From Acidobacteriota bacterium (GTDB lineage: Bacteria; Acidobacteriota; Vicinamibacteria; Vicinamibacterales; UBA8438): DNA of 64,000 nt. Below are positions 14,849-28,449 of the stretch, piece after piece; position 1 is the first letter of the stretch, and the number at the start of each line of letters is the position of its first letter. The DNA is taken from assembly GCA_011523845.1 (NCBI GenBank), contig WTFV01000126.1, positions 1 through 64,000 of the forward strand, in the 5' to 3' direction. Below the pieces are notes generated by a model, which did no database searches, was not told where the DNA came from, and worked only from the letters and a program-made list of their open reading frames with translations. Both the position numbers and the translations under genes were made by a program.

Positions 14849-17239
14849 ATGAGCATGGAGTACGGTGAACTGCTTCTGGAGATCGGCTGCGAGGAGATGC
14901 CCGCGAGCTGGATTCCGGGCATCGAGAAGCAACTGGCCGCGCGTCTGGCCGCGCGTCTGGACGAGGTCCGCATAGAGCACCGTACGCCCGTGCGAGCCTT
15001 CGTCGCCCCGCGCCGGCTCGTGGCGACGGTGGCCGAGCTGGCCGACCGGCAGTCCGATCTGGAAGAGACGGTGACCGGTCCGCCTGTCCGGGCCGCGTTC
15101 GATGCGAACGGCGGGCCGACGCGGGCCGCGCTCGGGTTCGCGCGCAAGCAGGGGGTGGACGTCGGAGCGCTGGCCCGCGTCGAGACCCCGAAGGGGGAGT
15201 ACCTCGCGTGCCGGCGCCGCCAGACCGGGGACGCTACCCGCTCCGTGCTGAGCGACGTCCTCGCCGCGACGCTGCGCGACCTGTCGTTTCCGAAAGCGAT
15301 GCGCTGGGACGCGATCCTCGAAGACGGGCGGGGCGAGTTCCTCTTCGGGCGGCCCATTCGCTGGCTCCTCTTCCTGTACGCCTCGCGGGTGGTGCCGTTC
15401 GAGATCGGCCGGACTCCGGGTGCGGAGGCATCCGGCATAGCGCCGGTCCGCGCCGGCAGCGTCACCTACGGGCACCGGTTCTTCGCCGGGAACGGGACGC
15501 CGGGCGAGCCGATCGAGGTGTTGTCGTTCACCGACTACCGTGACCGGCTGGCGGACGCCTGCGTGCTGATCGACCGGGAGGACCGGCGCGAGCGCGTCAC
15601 CCGCGATCTGGAGAAGGCGGCGGCCCGGGTCGGCGGGCGGCTGGCGTCACTCGATCACGAGTCGGCGCTGCACGCCGAGGTGCCCGATCTGGTCGAGCAT
15701 CCCGCGGTGGTGACCGGGACCTTTCCGCGCGAGTTCCTGGCGCTGCCGGACGAGGTGCTGTCGACCACCATGGTGCACCATCAGCACTACTTTCCGGTCG
15801 TCGACGAGCAGGGCCGACTGTCGGCCCACTTCCTCGCGGTGACCAACACGCCGGGCGATGATCAGGCCCGCAACGCCCGCATCGCCGGCAACTCGGAGCG
15901 GGTACTGGTGGCCCGGTTGCGCGACGCGCGCTTCTTCTGGGACGCCGACCGGGCGCAGCGGCTCGAGGATCGACTCGCGCGGCTCGACACCCTGCTGTTC
16001 CACAAGCGGCTCGGGAGCTACCGGGCGAAGTCGGAGCGGGTGGCGGACCTGGCGGAACGGTTCGCCGGAGAGGTGCTCGGTCAACCTGCCGCGGTCTCGG
16101 GCGCGGCACGGCGGGCGGCAGAGCTCTGCAAGGCCGATCTGGCCACCGACATGGTCGGCGAGTTCCCGGAGCTGCAGGGCGTCATGGGGGGCGTCTACGC
16201 GCGCGAGCAGGGCGAGCCGGAGGCGGTCTGGAAGGCCATCTATCACCACTACCTGCCCATCGGCGTCGGCGCCGACGACCCGCCGTCGCCGGATGCGCTC
16301 GGCGCGGCCGCGGCAACCTGGGCGGCGGTGGCGCTGGCCGACAAGGTGGACACCGTCGTCGGCCTGTTCGGTGCAGGAGAGAAGCCGACCGGCTCGCGCG
16401 ATCCCCTCGGGATCCGTCGCCAGGCGCAAGGGATGCTGCGCGTCCTCGTCGACCTTCCCGAGCTGACCGGGCTGGACGCCCGCGTGTCGGTCGGGAGGAT
16501 CCTCGCACCCGCTCGCAAGATGCATGCGAAGGACGACTGGTCCAAGGTGTATTGGGCGCTGGGTCGCAAGTGGCAGGACGGCCGGTCGGTCGAGGGTGTC
16601 GAGGAGGACACCGGACTCGGTCGAGAACGCGTGAAGGAACTGCTCGAGGAGCATCAATCGGAGGTGCGTCAGTTCACGACGAAAGCAGGGTGGACGGGCT
16701 ATGCGCTGAAGTCCAGGCCGGTGGATTTCCTCATCGAACGACTGCGCTACATCCTCGAAGAACGTGGATTCGACCGTCGCAACGTACGCGCGGTCACGCA
16801 CCAGCCGCTCGACGAGATCCGTCCGCTGGACGCGCGCCGGAAGCTGGAGGTGCTTCCGGAATTCACGGAGACATCCGACTTCCAGACGCTCGCGACGCTC
16901 TTCAAGCGCGTCAAGAACATCGCCCGGGAGCTCGCGGACGCAGGCTCGTCGGACGCACCGTTCGAGACCGTGCTCACCGAGCCCGCCGAGCGGGTGCTGC
17001 TAGACGAACTGAATGCGCGCCGGTCTGTGATCGACGCCTCCGTCGGGACGGGCGCCGGATTCCGCGAGGCGTTCGCCGAGGCCGCGCGGATCGGCCCCGC
17101 CGTCGACCGCTTTTTCAACGACGTATTCGTGATGGCCGACGACCTGGCCCTGCGGCGCGCCCGCCTGCGGCTCATGCGGGAGGTCGAGCAGGTCATCGTC
17201 CAGCTTGCCGACGTCTCCGAGATCGTTCCCGAGACATAG
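14849..17239 (+). CDS. glyS: glycine--tRNA ligase beta subunit, with an internal insertion
   Basis: A 796-residue protein; the start MSMEYGELLLEIGCEEMP matches the conserved N-terminus. Family blocks follow: APRRLVATVAELADRQ, FPKAMRWDAILEDGR, GRPIRWLLFLY, MVHHQHYFPVVDEQGRL, VLVARLRDARFFWDADR and LFHKRLGSYRAKSERV, then the HD-like part KADLATDMVGEFPELQGVMGGVYA and DPLGIRRQAQGMLRVL. The usual length is near 690-720; the extra residues (about 545-625) lie between LTGLDARVS and FLIERLRYILEERGFD and include HAKDDWSKVYWALGRKWQDG. The protein binds tRNA-Gly and completes the alpha2beta2 enzyme. It ends before the repeat at 17241. Confidence 0.95.
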   Translation: MSMEYGELLLEIGCEEMPASWIPGIEKQLAARLAARLDEVRIEHRTPVRAFVAPRRLVATVAELADRQSDLEETVTGPPVRAAFDANGGPTRAALGFARKQGVDVGALARVETPKGEYLACRRRQTGDATRSVLSDVLAATLRDLSFPKAMRWDAILEDGRGEFLFGRPIRWLLFLYASRVVPFEIGRTPGAEASGIAPVRAGSVTYGHRFFAGNGTPGEPIEVLSFTDYRDRLADACVLIDREDRRERVTRDLEKAAARVGGRLASLDHESALHAEVPDLVEHPAVVTGTFPREFLALPDEVLSTTMVHHQHYFPVVDEQGRLSAHFLAVTNTPGDDQARNARIAGNSERVLVARLRDARFFWDADRAQRLEDRLARLDTLLFHKRLGSYRAKSERVADLAERFAGEVLGQPAAVSGAARRAAELCKADLATDMVGEFPELQGVMGGVYAREQGEPEAVWKAIYHHYLPIGVGADDPPSPDALGAAAATWAAVALADKVDTVVGLFGAGEKPTGSRDPLGIRRQAQGMLRVLVDLPELTGLDARVSVGRILAPARKMHAKDDWSKVYWALGRKWQDGRSVEGVEEDTGLGRERVKELLEEHQSEVRQFTTKAGWTGYALKSRPVDFLIERLRYILEERGFDRRNVRAVTHQPLDEIRPLDARRKLEVLPEFTETSDFQTLATLFKRVKNIARELADAGSSDAPFETVLTEPAERVLLDELNARRSVIDASVGTGAGFREAFAEAARIGPAVDRFFNDVFVMADDLALRRARLRLMREVEQVIVQLADVSEIVPET

Positions 17240-17240
17240 G

Positions 17241-17393
17241 AGCCCGCGGCGAAGTTCCGCTGCATTCGAGCACCGATGCATCCTGGACTGCGTTGCTGCT
17301 CGGTTGAATACGCCCAATATGCTCCCTCGTCGCGCCTTGCCAGGCGGATGCCTCGGCGCTCTCGGTGCTACGCGGGGTCTCACCACGGACTCC
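17241..17393 (-). repeat. Dispersed intergenic repeat, family A copy 2 (inverted)
   Basis: Read on the minus strand this matches copies 1 and 3: GAGTCCGTGGTG, GGCAAGGCGCGACGAGGGAG, a CATATTGGGCGTATTC block, GAGCAGCAACGCAGTCCA and GGTGCTCGAATGCAGC. It fills the gap after glyS. Orientation is opposite to the other two copies. Confidence 0.75.
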
Positions 17394-17445
17394 CGATTCC
17401 TGCAGCGGTCGACGCCGGCCGGATCGGCGGTTCGGCAGTAGCGGA

Positions 17446-17451
17446 TAGAAT
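17446..17451 (+). promoter_or_regulatory. possible -10 box (TAGAAT) for a leaderless transcript
   Basis: TAGAAT lies 7 bases before GTG 17459. Transcription from such a box would begin at about the start codon, so the mRNA would lack a leader; in agreement, no ribosome-binding site is seen. No strong -35 box was found. Confidence 0.35.
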
Positions 17452-17458
17452 CGGGCAC

Positions 17459-17932
17459 GTGGCTACCACGCAGTCGGTCTTCGCACTTTCGGAGTACACC
17501 GAGATAGTGGATATCGGGTTGCCGCACGGGCAGATCTACCGCTGCATGATCCACGACCTGCCGCGCCGCTTCCACGCGCTCACGCCCCAGCGCCAGAGAA
17601 TCGTGCTCGCAAATGCTCCCCCGCTGACCGGGACGCGGTGGGACGCGCTGCTGGCCGCCGTGGTCGAGCACATTGCGAAGCTCCACGGACAACAGGCGCC
17701 GGCGTGGACGGAAGAACCCGATCGTTTCCTGAAGGTGCCCTGGATAGCGACTCCAATCGAGGACAATCGCATCCGGGACGCTGCATATGCGCCGGCCGCG
17801 TTCATCCGGCATGGGGCGATACCGGACCCGAGAGACCTGGACGCACGCGGCGGAGAACGGCATGCCTGGGCTCCTGAGCCGGGAGCGATCGACCGGGAAC
17901 CTCGCCGGTGCAGCAGTCGTCCAAGCGAGTAG
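17459..17932 (+). CDS. hypothetical protein with conserved tryptophan/leucine core
   Basis: A 157-residue protein read from GTG 17459 (MATTQSVFALSEYTEIVDIG). The central part, RCMIHDLPRRFHALTPQRQ, then APPLTGTRWDALLAAVVEHIAKLHG and WTEEPDRFLKVPWIATP, is characteristic of a widespread uncharacterised bacterial family that I recall near nucleotidyltransferase toxin-antitoxin genes; that recollection is weak. No catalytic motif is evident. It ends 15 bases before the membrane-anchored DUF4097-like gene, which has its own ribosome site. The upstream gap is a family A repeat. Confidence 0.65.
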   Translation: MATTQSVFALSEYTEIVDIGLPHGQIYRCMIHDLPRRFHALTPQRQRIVLANAPPLTGTRWDALLAAVVEHIAKLHGQQAPAWTEEPDRFLKVPWIATPIEDNRIRDAAYAPAAFIRHGAIPDPRDLDARGGERHAWAPEPGAIDREPRRCSSRPSE

Positions 17933-17947
17933 ATGGAGGGCTGACGG

Positions 17948-18919
17948 ATGGCGCAACAGACCCCCTGGGGCTGGAAGAAGATCGTTCTCGCGGTCGTGGG
18001 TGTGGCGGCCGCGATAGTCCTGCTGCTGGTGGCGACGGCGGCCGTGGGTCTTGTTTGGGCCACCTCCACGGCCGAGCGGCTGGGCGAGCCGGTCCCCGAG
18101 CCGGTCGCCTCGACCGTCGCGACGCGCGACGCGGGGGTACGGGCCGCGGCAGGCGCGAGCGCCGAGCAGCCGCTTCGGGTGGAGATCGAGCTGGAGGAGG
18201 GCGAGTTCGAAGTGCATCCGGGCCCGCCCGATACCGCGGTCCAGGTGGACGGCGCGTATGCGCAGGCGTATTACGAGCTGATCGAGGAGCACACCCTCGC
18301 GGACGAGCCGGGCGGACCGGCCACCGTGATTCGCCTGCGTCCCACCCATTCGTTTCTCGTGCGGCTGGTCGGCAGCGCGTTCGGCGGGCACGATGGTGCC
18401 CACAACGCACTCACGGTCACCATTCCGAGAGAGGTGCCGATCGACTTGCGCCTGAGACTTCGCATGGGGGAAACGCGGACCGATCTGGGCGGGCTGATCC
18501 TGACCGGCCTCGACGCCGAGCTCAGCATGGGCGAGCACCGCCTCGACTTCAGCGAGCCGCTTGCCGGCAGGCCGCACCGCATCCGCGTGGCCGGCGGGAT
18601 GGGCGAAGTCCGGCTCGAGCGCTTCGGAAACGCGGGCCCCCGCGAGCTGGACGTGGAGGGGCGCATGGGCAGTCTGACCGTGGACCTCGGCGGCGACTGG
18701 CCCGGCGACGCCGTCGCCGATCTGACGGTGGACAACAGCATGGGCGAGCTCCGCCTGCATGTCCCGGACACCGTGCGTATCGCGTCCGATTCCGACGTGT
18801 CGAACATGCTGGGGGCGAGTGGTGGCATCCCCGCCGCGGACGAGGCGGCTGGTGAGGCGCCGCTCGTCAGGCTGCACCTGACGAATTCGATGGGCGAGAC
18901 CCGCATCAGGCGGTACTGA
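17948..18919 (+). CDS. membrane-anchored DUF4097/LiaF-like beta-helix protein
   Basis: A 323-residue protein from ATG 17948, with GGAGGG upstream. An N-terminal membrane helix (residues about 10-40: IVLAVVGVAAAIVLLLVATA) precedes an extracytoplasmic domain with repeated short beta turns: LRMGETRTDLGGL, LSMGEHRLDF, GGMGEVRLERFG, GRMGSLTVDLGG, NSMGELRLHV and NSMGETRIRRY. Such MGE-type repeats occur in DUF4097 and the C-terminal domain of LiaF-like envelope-stress proteins. The role may be sensing envelope state; substrate and partner are unknown. It is convergent with the HAAS gene (18945). Confidence 0.7.
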   Translation: MAQQTPWGWKKIVLAVVGVAAAIVLLLVATAAVGLVWATSTAERLGEPVPEPVASTVATRDAGVRAAAGASAEQPLRVEIELEEGEFEVHPGPPDTAVQVDGAYAQAYYELIEEHTLADEPGGPATVIRLRPTHSFLVRLVGSAFGGHDGAHNALTVTIPREVPIDLRLRLRMGETRTDLGGLILTGLDAELSMGEHRLDFSEPLAGRPHRIRVAGGMGEVRLERFGNAGPRELDVEGRMGSLTVDLGGDWPGDAVADLTVDNSMGELRLHVPDTVRIASDSDVSNMLGASGGIPAADEAAGEAPLVRLHLTNSMGETRIRRY

Positions 18920-18944
18920 CGAGACCGGGTGGTGCCCGCGCCGC

Positions 18945-20324
18945 TCACAGGTAGCCGAACAGCGGCGGGAAGACGACGACGACGAAGCCGGCCCAGACCG
19001 CGTAGACCGGCAGGTAGTCGGTCTGCCAGCGATCCAGGGCGGAGAACGAGCCGCGCCCGCGCAGGAAGCGCGCGTACAGCCAGGCCGACCACGCCAGGTT
19101 GACGAGCAGGATCAGGTTCTCGCCCAGCGCGGCCACCCGGTTCGGGCTGAAGCCGAACTCCGAGATCCGCCCCGCGATGGCGGCCAGCGCCACGCCGTCG
19201 ACGACCAGCGCGCTGACCACGAGCAGGAGCTGCAGCGCGTCGAACGCGTCGGGCGGGGCGTGCGCGTCCCGCGCCGAGACGGCGTACAGCAGCAGGCCCA
19301 GGACGACGGCCAGCAGCAGGTCGAAGCCGATGAGCACCTCGCGTTCCACGTCGATGCCCCTGCCGGTCCAGACCATCGCGGCGAGGAAAGTGAGCAGCAC
19401 CGCGGCGAACAGCGGCGTGAACAGGCGGGTCAGCACCGGCGCCATGTTCTCGATGACGCTCTGCTTGGCCTCCACCAGCCAGGCCCCGACGATTATCGCG
19501 CCCATCGCGCCGCACGGCAGCAGCCACTGCTGCGCGAACCGCTCCGCGTCGAGGCCGATGGCGGCGAAGGTGCCCAGGGTGAACCCGGTGAGCACGCCGC
19601 CGCCCAGCGCCATGAGCACGAAGTAGATGAACAGCTCGCCGGAGAAGCGCACGAAGTCCATGCGCCTGCCGCCGTCGCGCCACCGTCCCCCGGCGTAGGC
19701 GACGCCCACCGCCAGCCACAGCGCGATCGGCAGGTGCAGCGCCGCGAGCGTCAGCGTGTGACCGCCGGGCGTGAACGGAAAGACGTTGATCGCGAGGGCG
19801 GCGGCGGCGAACGCCAGCACCAGGCGCACGCACGCGGTCCGGTCCAGCCGTCGCTTCCAGGCGAAGTAGGTCGCGAGGAACGGGAGCACGAAGAAGCTCA
19901 TGTTGCGGAAGTAGAACGGCAGCAGCTCTTCGTCGACGTTGACCAGCGGCGGGTAGCCGAACAGCTCCGGCAGCTTCACCGCCAGCGCCGCGCCGGCCGC
20001 CAGGCCCACGACGACGAGGGTCTCACCGGAAGCCCATTGCCCGGTCTCGTCCGGGCTTTCCGGCGCCGTCACGAGCTGTTTCCACAGTCGCTCGGAGTGT
20101 TCCCGCGCGAACTCGCGTGACACGGCGTCGAGATTGCCCATCCGCTTGACCGCCACCAGGAACGCCTCGTCGGCGGCCAGACCGGCCGCGACGAGCGCCG
20201 CCACCTGGTCGCGCAGATGCCCTTCGAGCTCCTCCACGTCGGCCGGTCGGATCGCCGGGCGCCGGCGCAGCCAGGACCGCCATTGCGCTATCTGTGCTTC
20301 GAGCGTCTCGTCGTGCTTCGCCAT
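18945..20324 (-). CDS. HAAS-type (permease prefix domain 1) multi-pass membrane protein
   Basis: A 459-residue protein. The N-terminal 75 residues (LEAQIAQWRSWLRRRPAIRP, then DVEELEGHLRDQVAALV, LAADEAFLVAVKRMGNLDAV) are the HAAS/permease-prefix fold: a helical domain that meets PadR regulators in many Acidobacteria and Firmicutes. About ten membrane helices follow, from residue 100 to the end. The PadR gene lies upstream on the same strand (20566-20916), separated by a tandem repeat (20357-20568). In known PadR-HAAS modules the regulator controls the membrane effector; the cargo or signal here is unknown. Confidence 0.75.
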   Translation of the reverse strand: MAKHDETLEAQIAQWRSWLRRRPAIRPADVEELEGHLRDQVAALVAAGLAADEAFLVAVKRMGNLDAVSREFAREHSERLWKQLVTAPESPDETGQWASGETLVVVGLAAGAALAVKLPELFGYPPLVNVDEELLPFYFRNMSFFVLPFLATYFAWKRRLDRTACVRLVLAFAAAALAINVFPFTPGGHTLTLAALHLPIALWLAVGVAYAGGRWRDGGRRMDFVRFSGELFIYFVLMALGGGVLTGFTLGTFAAIGLDAERFAQQWLLPCGAMGAIIVGAWLVEAKQSVIENMAPVLTRLFTPLFAAVLLTFLAAMVWTGRGIDVEREVLIGFDLLLAVVLGLLLYAVSARDAHAPPDAFDALQLLLVVSALVVDGVALAAIAGRISEFGFSPNRVAALGENLILLVNLAWSAWLYARFLRGRGSFSALDRWQTDYLPVYAVWAGFVVVVFPPLFGYL

Positions 20325-20356
20325 GGCTTTCCGTCCTCGTCGTCGTGCCCGCTATC

Positions 20357-20568
20357 GCGCCCGAAACGCCTCGCCGGCTCGGCGTCTCGGCCCATCCCGT
20401 CGCTCCATGACCTTGCGTCTCGGAACTTCGCTTCGCTACGTTCTGCGGCGCCCGCTCGTAGCGCCCCGAAACGCCGCGCTTGGCTCGGCGCTCTCGGCCC
20501 ATCCCCCCCGCTCCATGACCCTACGCCGCAGCACTTCGCGTTGCTGCGTCCTGCGGCGCAGGCTCCTA
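20357..20568. repeat. Tandem pair of family B intergenic repeats (about 105 bp each)
   Basis: Unit 1 (20357-20460) and unit 2 (20461-20568) share GCGCCCGAAACGCC, GGCTCGGCG, TCTCGGCCCATCCC, CGCTCCATGACC, an ACTTCGC-TTGCT core and CTGCGGCGC, with scattered differences. The last bases of unit 2 contain the padR stop codon. A shorter related hairpin lies at 28450-28478. Function unknown; the shape suggests a REP-like element. Confidence 0.7.
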
Positions 20569-20916
20569 GCCGAGCGCGGGCGCCGGCGTGAACGCCCGCC
20601 AGATGCCGCGCAGCGTGGCGTCCACGGCCTGCCATTGCTCCCGCTGGGTCTCGAGGTGCGCCCGACCTGCCTTCGTGACGCGGTAGTAGCGGCGTCGCCG
20701 GCCGGTTTCCGCGGTGGCCCAGCTCGCCTCGACGTAGCCGAGACGCTCCAGGCGGTGCAGCACGGGGTAGAGCATCCCGTCCGTCCACCGCAGGCGGCCG
20801 CCGGACAGCTCGCCCACCCGCTTGATGATGGCGTAGCCGTAGCTGTCGCCCTCCGCCAGGATGGCGAGAACGAGCGGAGCGGCCGAGGCGGCTACGAGGT
20901 CCTTGCTGATGTTCAT
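20566..20916 (-). CDS. PadR-family transcriptional regulator
   Basis: A 116-residue regulator read from ATG 20916 (MNISKDLVAASAAPLVLAIL), preceded by AGGGACG as ribosome site. The winged-helix core is clear: LAEGDSYGYAIIKRV, RLRWTDGMLYPVLHRLERLGYVEASW, then the wing GRRRRYYRVTKAGRAHL. Length is typical of PadR subfamily 2. PadR proteins are dimeric repressors that sense small molecules or a membrane partner. The next gene downstream is a HAAS membrane protein, a known pairing. The frame is open a little further 5' through AT-rich sequence (20917-20964), which is more likely its promoter. Confidence 0.9.
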   Translation of the reverse strand: MNISKDLVAASAAPLVLAILAEGDSYGYAIIKRVGELSGGRLRWTDGMLYPVLHRLERLGYVEASWATAETGRRRRYYRVTKAGRAHLETQREQWQAVDATLRGIWRAFTPAPALG

Positions 20917-21088
20917 CGTCCCTGCCCGATAGTCGGCATCCGCGCGACTACATATACATAGCAAAACAATGCATTTGTGTGCAAGGTATATCCTCCAGGA
21001 CGCGACAGGAGGTTGGAAAGGCCCTCCTGGCCCTGGGTGGGGCGGCGCTGGCTCGACCTGGTCGGAGATTGAGCGGCCGGAACGCGTC

Positions 21089-22459
21089 CTACGCGGCCCG
21101 GACCCAGCGGAGCAGCGTCCTGAAGTTCGGCGGCTTGCCGTACATCAGCAGGCCGATGCGGAACACCTTGGCGGCGACCCATACGGCGGAGACCACCGAC
21201 ACGAGGCCGGTCCCTATCGACAGCCACACCTCCCACCAGGGCGGGGGCTGGGTCGACGCCAGCCGCAGGACCATCCCGAACGAGTTGACGGGCGGCACGT
21301 GGCTGACGACGACGGCGAGCATCGAGTCGGGATTGCGGGACACCGCCGGCCAGATGAACCAGGGGAGCATGACGACCAGCATCAGGGGCATCTGCAGGGA
21401 CTGCGCCTCGGTCAGGTCGTTGACCGCCGCGCCCACGGCGAGCATCAGCGAGCCGATCACGAAGAAGCCGATCAGGAAGAAGATGAGCAGGTAGAGAATC
21501 AGCCAGGGATCGAGCAGGCCGAACATCGAGAAGGACGAGAGCGCCACGAGGCCGATTCCGAGGTAGAGGCCGATCATCAGCAGGCTGATCGCGACCGCGC
21601 CGAGCAGCTTGCCGGCCATCAGCTCCATCGGCGACACCGCCGACAGGAGCACCTCCACGACGCGAGTCGATTTCTCCTCGATGGTCGACGTCAGCATGGT
21701 CTGGCCGCCGGCCATGATGCCCATGATCAGCAAGCCCATGAACGCTACCGGCAGGATGAAGTTGAATCCGCGGACCGTCTCGCGCTCGCTGCCGGGGCTG
21801 ACGGTGGTCGAGGCCTGACGCCGCACCCGCAGCAGAGCGTCGATCTCGGCCCGATCGAGAGAGCGGGCCGCGATGCGCGCATCGACGATCGCATCCCGGA
21901 CGTTGCGGTGGATGAACGAGAGGTCCCGGTCGTCGAGACCGGGCGGTACGTAGAGGTCGTAGGCGCCGAGTTCCCCGCCGGGGTCCGCGGCCTGCACGGC
22001 GTGCTCGTGAACGACGATCAGCGCCGTGTGGCGCGCCCCGTCCGTTTCCTCGTTGAGCCGGCCTTTCGCCGCCTCGACGTCCGTGTCGGCGGGCAGCGGC
22101 ACCAGGCGGACGTTCGGAGCCGGTCCGAGGACCTCGTCGATCGACTGTGCGCTCGCGGCCTCGGCCATGCTGCGCACCATCTCGGGGGCTTCGCCAAGGC
22201 TCCGGCGGAATTCCTCCAGCCGCCGGCGCGCGACGGCCTCGGGATCGAGTGCGGCGCGCAGCTCCGGGAGCACGATGCCGGTCGGGTCGATGACGGCGTA
22301 ATCGCCCTCGATCCGGTAGGCGTCGTCGTCGAAAATCCGCGGCCCGACGATCACGAACGCGCCCAGGATGGCCGGCATGACGAGCAGACCGAAGATGAAG
22401 CCCTTGGTGGCAACGGTCGCGACGAAGTCGCGGAGGGCGACGTGGAGGATACGGGTCAT
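21089..22459 (-). CDS. ABC-2 type transporter permease (NatB-like)
   Basis: A 456-residue membrane protein starting MTRILHVALRDFVATVATKG, whose ATG overlaps the stop of the ATP-binding gene (ATGA at 22456-22459). One helix at residues 20-40 is followed by a large extracytoplasmic domain of about 200 residues, then six membrane helices. The segment IMAGGQTMLTSTIEEKSTRVVEVLLSAVSP is the conserved ABC-2/NatB motif before the second helix. Family members export sodium, drugs or envelope components; the cargo cannot be told. It ends before the divergent AT-rich promoter region near 20917-21000. Confidence 0.9.
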   Translation of the reverse strand: MTRILHVALRDFVATVATKGFIFGLLVMPAILGAFVIVGPRIFDDDAYRIEGDYAVIDPTGIVLPELRAALDPEAVARRRLEEFRRSLGEAPEMVRSMAEAASAQSIDEVLGPAPNVRLVPLPADTDVEAAKGRLNEETDGARHTALIVVHEHAVQAADPGGELGAYDLYVPPGLDDRDLSFIHRNVRDAIVDARIAARSLDRAEIDALLRVRRQASTTVSPGSERETVRGFNFILPVAFMGLLIMGIMAGGQTMLTSTIEEKSTRVVEVLLSAVSPMELMAGKLLGAVAISLLMIGLYLGIGLVALSSFSMFGLLDPWLILYLLIFFLIGFFVIGSLMLAVGAAVNDLTEAQSLQMPLMLVVMLPWFIWPAVSRNPDSMLAVVVSHVPPVNSFGMVLRLASTQPPPWWEVWLSIGTGLVSVVSAVWVAAKVFRIGLLMYGKPPNFRTLLRWVRAA

Positions 22460-23430
22460 GCGGGCGCCTCTTCCGCTGCTTCCCGGAGCGAGGCGCGCAA
22501 CCGGTGCGCGTCGGTCGCGCCGCCGCCGCCGGCAACCAGCTCGACGAACACATCTTCCAGACGCGGGCGCGAGATCTCGAGGCAGGCAGCCGGCGTCGCG
22601 TCCAGGATCCGCCGCATCGTCGCGGCCGGGTCCGTCCCGGCCAGCAGCAGGATCTCCAATCCGCGCTCGTCCGCCCGCACGCGCTCGACGCCGGGGATCG
22701 AGGCCAGCCCCCTCGTATCGGCCTCGGGATCGAGCGGCTCGAACCGGATGGAGCGCGGATCGTAACGGTTGCGAATCTCGCCGAGGTCGGCGTCCAGCAC
22801 CTTCCGGCCCTCGTGCACCATGATGACGTGCTCGCAGATCTCCTCGGCCTGCGGCATCACGTGGGTGGAGAACAGCACCGTGGCGCCCCGGCGGTGCTCC
22901 TCGAGGATCAGGTCGCGCAGCATCCGCATGCTGACCGGATCGAGCCCGCTGAACGGCTCGTCGAGGATGAGCAGGTCCGGCGCGTGGATCGTCGCGGCGA
23001 CGAACTGCACCTTCTGCGACATGCCCTTCGACAGCTCGTCGCAGCGCTTCGATTCGACTCCGTCCAGGCCCACCTGCCCGAGCGCCGCGGCGATCCGCCG
23101 GTCGAGATCGGGGCCGTCGGCCCCCTTGAGGCGCGCCAGGTAGCGGAGAAAGGGCCGGACCCTCATTCGCTTGTAGAGGCCCCGCTCCTCGGGCAGGTAC
23201 CCGATGCGATCCTTCGCATCCAGCGCGGACCCGCGACCGAGGATGGACAGGTCGCCGGCATCCGGAAAGAGGATCGACATGATCATCCGGATGGTGGTCG
23301 TCTTGCCGGCCCCGTTCGGTCCGATGAAGCCGTAGAGCCCGCCCCGCGGCACCTCCAGGTCCAGATCCGCGACGGCGGTCATCCGCCCGAACGTCTTCGT
23401 GACACCGGTCATCCGGATGGCGGGGTCCAT
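22456..23430 (-). CDS. ABC transporter ATP-binding protein (NatA-like)
   Basis: A 324-residue ATPase from ATG 23430 (MDPAIRMTGVTKTFGRMTAV). All sites are present: Walker A GPNGAGKTTT, the Q-loop region GYLPEERGLYKRMRV, signature ELSKGMSQKVQF, Walker B LLILDEPFSGLDP, and switch FSTHVMPQAEEICEHV. The C-terminal 80 residues form the regulatory tail common in this subfamily (FEPLDPEADTRGLASIPGV). It is coupled by a 4-base overlap to the permease and together they form an exporter. The open frame above 23430 is repeat-derived and lacks family similarity. Confidence 0.93.
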   Translation of the reverse strand: MDPAIRMTGVTKTFGRMTAVADLDLEVPRGGLYGFIGPNGAGKTTTIRMIMSILFPDAGDLSILGRGSALDAKDRIGYLPEERGLYKRMRVRPFLRYLARLKGADGPDLDRRIAAALGQVGLDGVESKRCDELSKGMSQKVQFVAATIHAPDLLILDEPFSGLDPVSMRMLRDLILEEHRRGATVLFSTHVMPQAEEICEHVIMVHEGRKVLDADLGEIRNRYDPRSIRFEPLDPEADTRGLASIPGVERVRADERGLEILLLAGTDPAATMRRILDATPAACLEISRPRLEDVFVELVAGGGGATDAHRLRASLREAAEEAPA

Positions 23431-23533
23431 GCGTTCCAACGTCGAAGACGGAGGTGCGTCCGTGGCGGTTCGGTGCGCCGTCGGCTCTTCAATTCGCCGC
23501 CGCTCCGGGATCGTACACGAAGGTTCACGCTGG

Positions 23534-23697
23534 CAGCCCGCGGTGCAACCCCGCGTCGCACCGGGAACGGCGAGGCGCCCGCGCGGCAAGGCGCGACGAG
23601 GGAGCGTATCGGGCATATTCGACCGAGGAGCAACGCAGTCCACGCGGGATGCATCGCCGCTCGAATGCAGCGGGGCCCTTCGCCACGGGCTGCTAGA
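23534..23697 (+). repeat. Dispersed intergenic repeat, family A copy 3
   Basis: This copy lies between the ABC operon and ppdK and matches copies at 10312 and 17241: GGCAAGGCGCGACGAGGGAG, then a CGTATCGGGCATATTCGACC block, GAGCAACGCAGTCCA, and GCCGCTCGAATGCAGCGGGG, ending in GGGCTGCTA. The rest of the 334-bp gap (23431-23764) holds no other gene. Confidence 0.75.
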
Positions 23698-23699
23698 AT
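23694..23699 (+). promoter_or_regulatory. possible -10 box (TAGAAT) upstream of ppdK
   Basis: TAGAAT at the end of repeat A copy 3, 66 bases before the ppdK ATG. The same place in copy 1 has TACGAT, so the end of this repeat may regularly supply a -10 box. No consensus -35 box was seen. Confidence 0.35.
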
Positions 23700-23764
23700 A
23701 GCCGCGCAGCTCGCACCGTCCACCACCGGGAGACGCTCCAGGCAGACAGTCGGATCCAATACGC

Positions 23765-26542
<2,778 letters not shown>

Positions 26543-26552
26543 CGGGCCGGCG

Positions 26553-28439
<1,887 letters not shown>

Positions 28440-28449
28440 AAGCTTGCGC

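Noticed and set aside
20357..20568. CRISPR array
   Set aside because: Only two units of about 105 bp with no spacers between them; not the short repeat and spacer pattern of CRISPR.
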